Source: Buttiauxella warmboldiae (lineage in GTDB: Bacteria; Pseudomonadota; Gammaproteobacteria; Enterobacterales; Enterobacteriaceae). From it: 50,717 nt of DNA. This document shows, piece by piece, positions 38,433 to 46,728 of the stretch. Within the stretch, counting starts at the first letter, position 1; each line of letters opens with the position of its first letter. The DNA is taken from NCBI RefSeq assembly GCF_003818135.1, contig NZ_RPOH01000087.1:1-50717 (forward strand). The letters are read 5' to 3'. The notes under the pieces are model-generated. The model was not told the origin of the DNA. It saw nothing but the letters and a program-made list of their open reading frames with translations, and did no database searches. The translations under genes were made by a program, and so were the position numbers.

Positions 38433-38732
38433 TCGCCAGCTGGCGTTTGAGACGGGCATTTTCAGCAGCGAGTTCATTTTCACGCTCAGAGGATGAGAGC
38501 TGTTGCTGCTGTTTACTGCGCCAGTTATAAAGCTGCGATTCATACAGGCTGAGCTCGCGGGTTGCAGCGGCAACACCAATGCGCTCAGCCAGTTTAAGGG
38601 CTTCCTGACGGAATTTAGGCGAGTGCTGCTTGCGGATGTTTTTGATGGTTGATGCTGATTTTGTCATGTGAGTCACCTCTGGTTGAGAGTTTACTCACTT
38701 AGTCGCGTGTCCACTATTCGCGGGTAAGATCA
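38433..38732 (-). mobile_element. IS3-family OrfA remnant with terminal repeat
   Basis: The minus frame from ATG 38667 gives MTKSASTIKNIRKQHSPKFR...RELSLYESQLYNWRSKQQ and the leucine-zipper start AENARLKRQLA, the OrfA of an IS3-type element. It is cut at the tRNA-Asn fragment; the apparent C-terminus beyond QLA is not transposase. The end cgtgtccactattcgcgggt + aagatca (38706-38732) is the element's terminus. OrfB is missing. Confidence 0.85.
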
Positions 38733-38894
38733 GTTCACTATTCCCAATCAATTATCTGTGGCAAAAGACTGGCAGGAATTCGATGCAAGCGTCCGCATGA
38801 AGCTTTCACCCTCTCTCCGAGGGTGCTCAGGTTACCTGACGACGCCTTAATGTGATAGAACCACGGCTCCTGCCCGTCGCAAAGATATTGCTGA
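38733..38894. other. Gap between IS3 remnant and aldehyde dehydrogenase
   Basis: No gene. A perfect 7-bp hairpin (CACCCTC / GAGGGTG, 38807-38825) could end the aldehyde dehydrogenase transcript. 38831-38860 is 24/30 identical to 43405-43434. Confidence 0.4.
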
Positions 38895-40286
38895 TCAACT
38901 CACGCCGTTAAACACTACCATCTTGTTATTGGCCATATCTTCCATCGTCCATGGAATACCTCCGACACCATATCCGGACTGCCTACGACCAGCAAAGGGC
39001 ATCCAGTCGGTTCGGAAAGCGGTATGGTCGTTCACGAGGACAGCAGCTGCATCAAGGTGTTGTGCCGCCTTGAGGGCAATCGCGATATCCGAGGTAAAGA
39101 CGCTTGCCTGGAACGCATATGGCAGCGAATTAGCTATTCGGATCGCCTCGTCAACATCGCCATAGCCATAGACGCAGGTGAGGGGGCCAAAGACCTCCAG
39201 TCGCGATACCTTAGCATCAACAGGTGGCTCAAGCAGTACGGAGGGCATTAGGGTCGTCTCTGACAGCCGTCCTCCACCGAATTGTTTAGCACCTGCATCG
39301 GTAGCTTCCCTGATCCAGCTTGAAACACGATCAGCTTCTCGAGGCAAGATAAGCGGCCCGACCTCAGTTTCTTTCAATGTGGGGTCACCGACACGAAGGT
39401 TTGCTACCGTGGCAGCGAGCGCGTCGGTGAAGTTGGATAGAATGTCATTATGAACGTACAGGCGCTGCACGGAAACGCAGACCTGACCCGCATGATAATA
39501 CCCGCCTTTGACGATCGTCCCGACGATGGCGTCGATATTGGCGCTACGGTCGATAATGACGGGAGCCGCGCCGCCGTGTTCCAGCGCACATCTCGTGCCT
39601 GGGGGCAGCTTGCTCTTCAGATACCAGCCAACCTTTGCCGAGCCGATGAAGCTCATGAAGGCGATACGATGATCCGTGGCAAGTCTCTCGGCAAGCGCGC
39701 TGTCTTCTGTGATGAAAGTCTGGCACCAGCGTTTGTCCAGCCCAGCTTCCCAGAATAGTTTGACGATCTCGATACAAGAGATCGGAGTGGTTGTTGCCGG
39801 CTTGATGATGACTGGACAGCCCACGGCTACCGCAGGCGCAATCTGATGAATGATGAGATTCAGAGGATGGTTGAATGCCGATATCGCCGCCACGACACCG
39901 ATCGGCTCCTTGGTTGTGAATGCCCATCGGTTCATGCTGGCGGCAGTAAGGCCCATCGGGATTTCACTGCCGCCAAAATGTCGTAACTTGTCGGCTGCAT
40001 TAATAAGACCATCAATGCCCCGAGTAACCTCGTTGATTGCATCAGTGAGCGGCTTTCCACCCTCGCGTGCAATCATGACAGCGAACCGATCTCGGTTTTC
40101 CGACAGAAGCTCTGACACCCTTCTGAGGATCGCCATCCTGCTATGCGCCGGCAACCAGCCATCACGATCTGCGAAAGCCCTTGCGGCAATGTTGAGCTTA
40201 CACTCAAGAGCGTTCGCATCGTCCGTCGAGATTTCTGCGATGACCTCATGGTCGAATGCCTGATAAACCTTTAGATTATGCGCCAT
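38895..40286 (-). CDS. NAD(P)-dependent aldehyde dehydrogenase
   Basis: The 463-aa protein has ALDH-superfamily features: the AFNHPLNL loop (about residue 145), Glu in ALEHGGAAP and catalytic Cys in HAGQVCVSVQR. Substrate is unknown; it resembles lactaldehyde/semialdehyde-type dehydrogenases. It overlaps the upstream thiamine-diphosphate enzyme gene by 11 nt when started at MAHNLKVYQ (40286), so the two are cotranslated. An upstream start (40319) is less likely. Codon use is unlike the core genes. A possible role is oxidising an aldehyde made by the partner enzyme. Confidence 0.85.
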   Translation of the reverse strand: MAHNLKVYQAFDHEVIAEISTDDANALECKLNIAARAFADRDGWLPAHSRMAILRRVSELLSENRDRFAVMIAREGGKPLTDAINEVTRGIDGLINAADKLRHFGGSEIPMGLTAASMNRWAFTTKEPIGVVAAISAFNHPLNLIIHQIAPAVAVGCPVIIKPATTTPISCIEIVKLFWEAGLDKRWCQTFITEDSALAERLATDHRIAFMSFIGSAKVGWYLKSKLPPGTRCALEHGGAAPVIIDRSANIDAIVGTIVKGGYYHAGQVCVSVQRLYVHNDILSNFTDALAATVANLRVGDPTLKETEVGPLILPREADRVSSWIREATDAGAKQFGGGRLSETTLMPSVLLEPPVDAKVSRLEVFGPLTCVYGYGDVDEAIRIANSLPYAFQASVFTSDIAIALKAAQHLDAAAVLVNDHTAFRTDWMPFAGRRQSGYGVGGIPWTMEDMANNKMVVFNGVS

Positions 40287-41934
40287 CTCCATCCTCCAGA
40301 ATAGTAGGGAGCCGCTCACGTAACTCCTTCACAAGTACTCGTTCATTTTCAGAGTAATCGACGGGAACGTTCACCAGACAGACGCCTCCAGCAGAAAAAG
40401 CATCCTCAAGAGATTGCTTAAATTGGGCGATATCGTTGACTCTTATACCCTTTGCACCATAGGACTGTGCATATTTGACGAAATCCGGATTACCAAACGT
40501 CATCCCAAAATCCGGGAATTTTTCTACCGCCTGCTTCCAGCGGATCATGCCGTAGGCATTGTCCTCGATGACGAGAATGACAAGATTAAGTTTTAACCTG
40601 ACGGCCGTTTCGAGTTCCTGCGAGTTCATCATAAAACCACCGTCGCCGCAGATCGCCATGACACGCCGCTTGGGGTAAAGCATCGAGGCGACAATGGCCG
40701 ATGGGAGCCCAGCCCCCATTGTCGCAAGAGCATTGTCGAGCAGCAGTGTGTTTGCAACGCGCGTGCGGTAGTTCCGCGCAAACCAAATCTTGTACATGCC
40801 ATTGTCAAGCGCGAGGATACCGTCCTGTGGCATGACCTCCCGGATGTCGTGGACCAGTCGCTGGGGCGTAAATCGATCCTCTTCCTCACGAACGGTGACA
40901 CGCTCAAGGATTCGCGCTCTCAGATGAAGAAGGGCCTGAGCGTTTGGTAGCTTGCCTTCAAGGCGATCTGCCAGCGCCTTCAGTGAGGGGCCGATGTCGC
41001 CGATGACCTCCGATTGCGGGAAGTAGACTTGCTCGACGGTCGCAGGCTGATAGCCGATATGAACGACATTTGGACCACTCTTACCCATAATAAAAGGCGG
41101 TTTTTCGATCGTATCATGGCCGATGGTGATGATGAGGTCAGCCTGCTCGATTGCCTCGTGGACATAGTCCTTTTCCGATAGCGCGGCAGTACCCATGTAC
41201 AGATCTGTTCCGCCGGAAACCGTTCCCTTCCCCATTTGGGTCGTAAAAAATGGAATGCCAGTACGAACGACAAAATGCGAAATGTCTGACGTTGAGCGGG
41301 GACGCGAGGCTGCTGCTCCGAACATGAGCAGCGGGCGCTGTGCAGCGGTGATCAGTGAAGCTGCGTGATCGAGTGCCGCATCACTTGCTATTGGCAGCTC
41401 CAGCTTATTCGGAGTAACCAAGCCGATCGGCTCGCATTCCTCGGCTGCGATGTCCTCTGGAAGCTCAAGATGAACCGGGCCGGGCCTTTCTTCCTGTGCG
41501 ATCCGGAATGCCTCCCTGACCATTGTCGGGATTATCTGCGGCGAGACGATTTGCCGGGTAAGTTTAGTCAGCGGTTTCATCGATGCCACGACATCGACCA
41601 CCTGAAATCTGGCCTGTCGGGACGAAAGTATTCCTTTCTGCCCGGTAATCATTACCATTGGAATACCACCGAGAAGCGCGTATGCCGCACCCGTCGAAAG
41701 ATTCAAGGCACCCGGTCCAAGTGTTGTAAGGCAGACGCCCGGCTTGCCGGTTAACCGACCGTACGTCGCAGCCATGAATGCGGCTGCCTGCTCGTGTCGA
41801 GTCAAAACTAACTGGATCGAGGATTTGCGGAGCGACTCCATTACGTCGAGATTTTCTTCACCGGGGATGCCGAATATTTGGTCGACACCTTCATTTTCTA
41901 GTGCAGCGACGAGGAGATCAGAACCTTTGGTCAT
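40276..41934 (-). CDS. Thiamine-diphosphate enzyme, acetolactate-synthase-like large subunit
   Basis: The 552-aa protein has the three domains of the ALS/pyruvate-oxidase family: an N-terminal Pyr domain with the catalytic Glu in TRHEQAAAFMA, a central domain (about 190-330) and a PP domain with the metal/ThDP motif GDGGF...IEDNAYG (about 428-458). No ilvN-type small subunit is adjacent, so branched-chain synthesis is unlikely. It is coupled to an aldehyde dehydrogenase, suggesting 2-oxoacid decarboxylation or carboligation with aldehyde oxidation; substrate unknown. Cargo of the second tRNA-Asn island. Confidence 0.8.
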   Translation of the reverse strand: MTKGSDLLVAALENEGVDQIFGIPGEENLDVMESLRKSSIQLVLTRHEQAAAFMAATYGRLTGKPGVCLTTLGPGALNLSTGAAYALLGGIPMVMITGQKGILSSRQARFQVVDVVASMKPLTKLTRQIVSPQIIPTMVREAFRIAQEERPGPVHLELPEDIAAEECEPIGLVTPNKLELPIASDAALDHAASLITAAQRPLLMFGAAASRPRSTSDISHFVVRTGIPFFTTQMGKGTVSGGTDLYMGTAALSEKDYVHEAIEQADLIITIGHDTIEKPPFIMGKSGPNVVHIGYQPATVEQVYFPQSEVIGDIGPSLKALADRLEGKLPNAQALLHLRARILERVTVREEEDRFTPQRLVHDIREVMPQDGILALDNGMYKIWFARNYRTRVANTLLLDNALATMGAGLPSAIVASMLYPKRRVMAICGDGGFMMNSQELETAVRLKLNLVILVIEDNAYGMIRWKQAVEKFPDFGMTFGNPDFVKYAQSYGAKGIRVNDIAQFKQSLEDAFSAGGVCLVNVPVDYSENERVLVKELRERLPTILEDGDGA

Positions 41935-41954
41935 AATGGATACCTATATTGGTT

Positions 41955-42155
41955 TATACCCGTCATTCTTCAAGTTGCCTCTTTGCTGGCTACACTCACG
42001 CGCCCGACAAATCTGCTTTCAGTAGATTTGAATGACGCTAGCAGTGGTCCCGACGGGGAAGGCGCATTTATGGGCCGAATAATCACTTACTTCAATAACC
42101 TCATCGGGTTTTATTCTTTTACCGCCGCGATGCAACTTGATTTAGTATGGGTATA
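41955..42155. repeat. About 200-bp palindromic repeat element
   Basis: The ends form an imperfect inverted repeat: TATACCC...CAAGTTGC at 41955-41978 and GCAACTTG...GGGTATA at 42132-42155. Inner segments (CGTCATTCTTCAAGTTGC, TCACTTACTTCAATAACCTC + ATCGGG) resemble intergenic palindromes I recall from Yersinia/Serratia-type genomes. No coding. It sits between the thiamine enzyme and the cupin gene. Confidence 0.6.
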
Positions 42156-42188
42156 AAATAATGAACTAGATGGGATAGCAATATTCCT

Positions 42189-42554
42189 CTATCTGACAGA
42201 GTGAAATTCAACTGTGACGAAAACAAGTGGTGACTGGCCCTGATTAATAAGAGAGTGAATGAATTTTTTTTTGGAAGTTAAATCTGGAAAGTATTTAGTG
42301 TCTCCTTTCTTATATTCTACTTCGATCACGCTACCATCGTCGTAAAGTGCGCGTGCGTATCCATCAGTTAATACGGTCCAAAAGTAGGGCTTGTCATGGA
42401 GATGTGGCGGGAGTTCTTCCCCTGGCTCCAGGTGAATTTGCCATATGGTAAATTCATTGTTTTCTAGTAGCTTATGTGTGCCTATATTTTTATTGGTACA
42501 CTTTGTAAGTGCTGAAATATTTTCATGGTTATCACTAATTTTTTTAACTAACAT
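42189..42554 (-). CDS. Small cupin-fold protein
   Basis: The 121-aa product has a single cupin domain (about residues 35-115) with the metal-binding HLH in EELPPHLHDKPYFW and a second cupin motif in the following strands. It is AT-richer than the neighbouring enzyme genes. Same orientation as the thiamine enzyme but separated by the palindromic element. Function unknown; could be a small-molecule binding or isomerase protein, or unrelated to the enzymes. Confidence 0.7.
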   Translation of the reverse strand: MLVKKISDNHENISALTKCTNKNIGTHKLLENNEFTIWQIHLEPGEELPPHLHDKPYFWTVLTDGYARALYDDGSVIEVEYKKGDTKYFPDLTSKKKFIHSLINQGQSPLVFVTVEFHSVR

Positions 42555-43009
42555 AAAAACCTCCAGTTTTATTGAATAATATCAACGAGCGTCGCTTTCA
42601 ATATCCTGAGTAAATCTAAAGTAATTGCTCGCACCACTCGCGCGTTTTTTGGCTAATTTAATGTTCAATCGACGTTATTCCCCCTGTAGATATCTTCATA
42701 AATAGGGTGCTGACAACCGAGATACATGTGTACAGATCATTATGAGTCATTCTGGGCTACATATTCACTTTTGATAATTGCAGTAAAACAGAATTAATTA
42801 TTTTATTTTTATGAACAAAACCCTGAGAACCAACTTATTTTTTATCCAGCCCATTGATAAAGAACTCACTGAATACGCTGACCTCCAACGGTTGAAAATG
42901 TCGTTGTGGGTGGACAAACTGGGGCCGACATGTTTTTTATCGTTGCGGCTAAAACCGACAAGGCTAAAAATAACGATCAGCCGCCGCTGTTACACATCCG
43001 CTCTACTTC
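42555..43009. other. AT-rich gap upstream of the cupin gene
   Basis: No supported gene. The cupin promoter should lie just right of 42554. A possible 92-aa plus-strand frame starting at 42811 has no recognisable family and unlikely composition in its second half. Confidence 0.3.
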
Positions 43010-43099
43010 CTACCAGGCTTTACTGGCAATCCCTGCACCGGTCAGTCCACCCGCCATCACTACGTCCAGCAGAAAGGTCATATTTTTAAACTTGCCCAT
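43010..43099 (-). pseudogene. 29-codon hydrophobic ORF, possible gene end or stub
   Basis: The minus frame gives MGKFKNMTFLLDVVMAGGLT followed by GAGIASKAW and a stop, with a GGAAG site 5 nt upstream. It looks like one transmembrane segment. It may be a genuine small membrane peptide or the N-terminus of a lost transporter. I do not recognise a family. Confidence 0.3.
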
Positions 43100-43197
43100 T
43101 CTTCCATTTTCCTGAAAATAGAATCAGTTACTGCTGCAATTATCAAAGTAAACTCAGAGCGTAAAGTTAAACAATCATGAGTCATGGATAATAAAAC

Positions 43198-43329
43198 ATG
43201 CCGCCGCACTCTCTTTTTGAGACTGCCCAGTTTGGCAATCTTGAGCTGAAAAATAGAATTCCAGCATCTATCCGAGAGTGTGCACAGGCATTGCATAAGC
43301 CAGATTTCAGCGAACACACAGGGCATTAA
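43198..43329 (+). pseudogene. N-terminal stub of an Old Yellow Enzyme-type oxidoreductase
   Basis: The 43-codon frame opens MPPHSLFETAQFGNLELKNR, very like the start of NADH:flavin oxidoreductases of the OYE family. It then leaves the family (IPASIRECAQALH...) and stops. It is a truncated remnant or a deletion fusion. Confidence 0.55.
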
Positions 43330-43477
43330 TTCGACGGGAATAATGTTGACGACGCAACGCTTTTTGGATCAGAGATATAGCAGACAACATCATAAAAAAA
43401 GTATGTTACCTGACGGTACCTTAATGCAACAGAATCTTTATTTTCTTGATTATTGACAATAACGAGTGGGCTAATAT

Positions 43478-45739
43478 ATGAAAAATAAACTGAAATTGAC
43501 TGTTTTAATACTGACATCAAACTTATTTGCCGGTGTCCTGCCTACGGCAATGGCGAATGGTATAGAAAAGAGCAATCAATTCTATTGGCCAAACCAATTA
43601 GATTTAGATTCTCTTCGCTTTAATAACAGCGAATCCAATCCTTATGGCGCCGATTATCAAGCAGAATACCGTAAAAAATTTCTTACTCTGAATCTGGCGG
43701 AGGTTCGCAAAGATATTCTTAATGTCATGACCACTTCGCAAGATTGGTGGCCTGCCGATTACGGAAATTATGGCCCCTTCTTTATTCGCCTGGCCTGGCA
43801 TAATGCCGGGACGTATCGTCTACTGGATGGCCGTGGCGGAGAAGAAGGTGCCCAACAACGCTTCGCCGAACTCAATAGTTGGGCAGATAATGCCAGCTTA
43901 GATAAAGCACGTCGCTTACTTTGGCCTGTGAAGCAAAAATACGGAGAGAAACTATCATGGGGAGATCTGATCGTTCTATCTGGTGATGTAGCTTTGAACT
44001 CAATGGGTTTTAAAACCCTCGGTTTTGTCGGAGGAAGACCTGATGACTGGCAATCTGAGCGGGTTTATTGGGGGCCTGGGACTAAATTTTTCCCGGACAA
44101 AGAAGCGATACAGGGCCATTTTGAGGGTAATGGTCAGGCTCAGTTAGAAAAACCTTTAGCATCCAGTAATAAAGGCCTTATTTATGTCAATCCAGAAGGC
44201 CCCGCTGGCGTTCCAGATCCGGCCCTTGCCGCAAAAATGATTCGCCTTACTTTTGGACGCATGGCGATGAACGATGAAGAAACCGTAGCTTTAATCGCGG
44301 GTGGTCATACCTTTGGTAAAGCACATGGTGCAGCGCCAGCTTCTTGTGTCGAAGCAGCTCCTGAAGCTGCCCCGGTCGAACAGCAAGATTTGGGGTGGAA
44401 AAATAAGTGTGTAACAGGCAAGTTAAAAGCGACAGATGCTATTACCAGTGGCCTGGAAGGGGCGTGGTCTTCTGATCCTATTCACTTCACCAATAACTAC
44501 ATTAAAAATTTACTTAAGTACGACTGGGTACAAACCAAAAGTCCTGCAGGAGCCACTCAGTGGGTCCCTAAAGACGCTAAAAACGTGGTTCCGGATGCTT
44601 CGGAGCCAGATAATTTAGAAAAAATGCACCCGTTAATGATGTTCACTACGGATATCGCCCTCAAAACAGACCCCGTTTATAGAGCAATTATCGAACGTTG
44701 GGCACAAAATCCCAAAGAATTTGCTGACGTTTTTGCACGTGCATGGTTCAAACTGGTCGTTCGTGATATGGGGCCAAAATCTCGATACTTGGGTTCAGAA
44801 GTCCCTGAACAAGACTTCCTCTGGCAAGATCCATTGCCAAAAGCGCATTATGCGAAAATTAATCAGCAGGATATCAATAAGCTGAAAAAGGCAATTACAG
44901 CAACGAGTCTAAGTAATCGAGAACTTGTCAAAACAGCTTGGGCGGCGGCGGCGTCCCATCGCACCACCGATCATCGTGGCGGAGTAAATGGTGCACGCAT
45001 TGCCCTGGAGCCTCAACGTGATTGGGCCGTTAATGATCCACCAGAGCTAAAAAGAGTCCTTGATAAGTTAACGACCGTACGCGATCACTTTAACCAAGCT
45101 TCTCACGGCGAGCGTAAAGTGTCTCTTGCTGATGTGATTGTGCTGGCTGGTAATGTCGGTTTAGAACAGTCAGCACAAGAAGCTAAAGTTACTATTCATG
45201 TCCCATTCGAACCGGGTCGGGTGGATGCAACCCAGGAACAAACGGATGTGAAATCTTTTGCTGTGCTTGAACCTACAGCCGATGCGTTCCGTAACTATTA
45301 CCATAATGAACCGGATGCGTTATCACCTATCGATGCGTTGGTAGATAAGGCCAGTACGCTTGATCTGACCATTCCAGAAATGACGGTTTTACTAGGCGGC
45401 TTACGCTCCCTTGATATTAACCAAGGTCATTCTGAAAATGGTGTGCTGACCGATAATCCCGGTGTCCTTAGCAACGACTTCTTCGTAAATGTTTTAAGCA
45501 TGGACACACGTTGGGAGAAAAATACCAGTAAAGTGGGAGTTTACGACGGTTTCGATAAAAAAAGCGGTCAAAAACGCTGGACGGCAACCAATGTAGACTT
45601 AATCTTTGGTGCAAGCTCAGAGCTTCGAGCTACGACCGAAGCCTACGCTTCTGCTGATGCAAAGCAAAAATTCTACAAGGATTTTATAAAAGCATGGACG
45701 AAAGTCATGAACCTCGACCGTTTTTATCTGCAACATTAA
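43478..45739 (+). CDS. katP: Periplasmic catalase-peroxidase, KatP type
   Basis: The 753-aa protein has a Sec signal peptide (about 1-26, ending TAMA-NG) and the duplicated peroxidase fold of catalase-peroxidases. Active-site residues are intact: distal Arg104-Trp107-His108 ([12 protein letters not shown]), Tyr236 (LIYVNPEGP) and Met262 (RMAMNDEET) for the Met-Tyr-Trp adduct, and proximal His277 ([10 protein letters not shown]). It should remove H2O2 in the periplasm. The export signal and overall similarity point to KatP of EHEC plasmid pO157 rather than cytoplasmic KatG. It is AT-rich and lies beside an integrase remnant, so horizontally acquired. Confidence 0.93.
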   Translation: MKNKLKLTVLILTSNLFAGVLPTAMANGIEKSNQFYWPNQLDLDSLRFNNSESNPYGADYQAEYRKKFLTLNLAEVRKDILNVMTTSQDWWPADYGNYGPFFIRLAWHNAGTYRLLDGRGGEEGAQQRFAELNSWADNASLDKARRLLWPVKQKYGEKLSWGDLIVLSGDVALNSMGFKTLGFVGGRPDDWQSERVYWGPGTKFFPDKEAIQGHFEGNGQAQLEKPLASSNKGLIYVNPEGPAGVPDPALAAKMIRLTFGRMAMNDEETVALIAGGHTFGKAHGAAPASCVEAAPEAAPVEQQDLGWKNKCVTGKLKATDAITSGLEGAWSSDPIHFTNNYIKNLLKYDWVQTKSPAGATQWVPKDAKNVVPDASEPDNLEKMHPLMMFTTDIALKTDPVYRAIIERWAQNPKEFADVFARAWFKLVVRDMGPKSRYLGSEVPEQDFLWQDPLPKAHYAKINQQDINKLKKAITATSLSNRELVKTAWAAAASHRTTDHRGGVNGARIALEPQRDWAVNDPPELKRVLDKLTTVRDHFNQASHGERKVSLADVIVLAGNVGLEQSAQEAKVTIHVPFEPGRVDATQEQTDVKSFAVLEPTADAFRNYYHNEPDALSPIDALVDKASTLDLTIPEMTVLLGGLRSLDINQGHSENGVLTDNPGVLSNDFFVNVLSMDTRWEKNTSKVGVYDGFDKKSGQKRWTATNVDLIFGASSELRATTEAYASADAKQKFYKDFIKAWTKVMNLDRFYLQH

Positions 45740-45828
45740 TGATGGGATCGAATGATCGGCTAGATTGTATTGCTTCCAGATATTGGGCCTTATATCCAGT
45801 ATCTGGAGGTTTGAACTGGATTGATATT

Positions 45829-46058
45829 CTAAGTCAGTAGCTTGCGAATACCTTCCCGTTGTTGCCTTGCTTCGGTAAGGGATAACTGAGGGTAGGGGCC
45901 TAAACCAATACGGGATTCTTTGCCATCAAAGCGATATTTGAGGTACCAGAGACGGGAGCGCAGGGAGTGATAAGCAGATACAGCCCATGAGAATCGGTCA
46001 ACTTAAAGGGTTTATCAGAGGGTTTGGTACTGCGAATTTTAGCGTCGGTAAGAGACAT
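45829..46058 (-). pseudogene. P4-type integrase N-terminal remnant (island 2)
   Basis: From ATG 46058 the minus frame gives MSLTDAKIRSTKPSDKPFKL and TDSHGLYLL. After a frameshift it continues SRLWYLKYRFDGKESRIGLG...QQREGIRKLLT-stop. This is the DUF4102 N-terminal domain of P4-family integrases. The catalytic domain is missing. It starts 150 bp downstream of tRNA-Asn, the canonical arrangement. Confidence 0.9.
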
Positions 46059-46208
46059 TTGGTGGTCACTCCATAATCGAACTGAAATGACCCCAGATCA
46101 GACCACCAAACTTTCCCAATGCAGAGGGAAAACTAAAAACGCATCGGGAAGCTTTTTCACGCTAACCCGTTGAATCAAGATTCGCAAGGATGCATGAAAA
46201 TAACAAAA

Positions 46209-46284
46209 TGGCTCCTCTGACTGGACTCGAACCAGTGACATACGGATTAACAGTCCGCCGTTCTACCGACTGAACTACAGAGGA
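46209..46284 (-). tRNA. tRNA-Asn (GTT)
   Basis: Identical over 76 nt to the copy at 34771-34846, with anticodon GTT and encoded CCA. Position before yeeO corresponds to asnW in E. coli. Its 3' 16 bp form the right repeat of the second island. Confidence 0.97.
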
Positions 46285-46728
46285 ATCGTGTGAACGGGGC
46301 GCATAGTAGCGATTAGCTCATGCCATGTCAAAGGGGATGCGAAAAAAAATTTTGTTTGCTCTTTTAATGTTCAACCTGTTGAGTATTAAAGCAAATCGTT
46401 GTATCCCGTCGCCCTGAAGGTTGTTGCAGTGAAAGTTATTTTTATAAGTAATGTTAACCCTTCGTGATCTAAAACCATTACTGATGCAAAACGGCAAACA
46501 TCGCCACTTATTGAGCGCGCTGATTACAGAAGAAAAAAGTGTAGTTTTTTCTTCTGCCTGGCGAATAGCTGAATATCAATAAATTGATTTTGCAGGTTTT
46601 TTATTGGTGGCATAGATTCATCTGGTAAAAAATCTCAGCCCGGCCATTCGTCTGCCATTGCCGCTTTTCCAGGCAAACGGTTGAAAAATCCTTTGCAGGA
46701 TAAGCGTTTGTAAATCATTATTTGAAAT
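46285..46728. other. Gap between tRNA-Asn and yeeO
   Basis: The first 24 nt (ATCGTGTGAACGGGGCGCAT...) are shared with the other tRNA-Asn and include its promoter-proximal region. The rest is AT-rich; I see no gene. A yeeO promoter is expected. Confidence 0.4.

Noticed and set aside
42811..43089. 92-codon plus-strand frame upstream of katP
   Set aside because: No ribosome site or family; the second half is antisense to the 29-codon hydrophobic ORF and is Ser/Arg/Leu-rich like a shadow.
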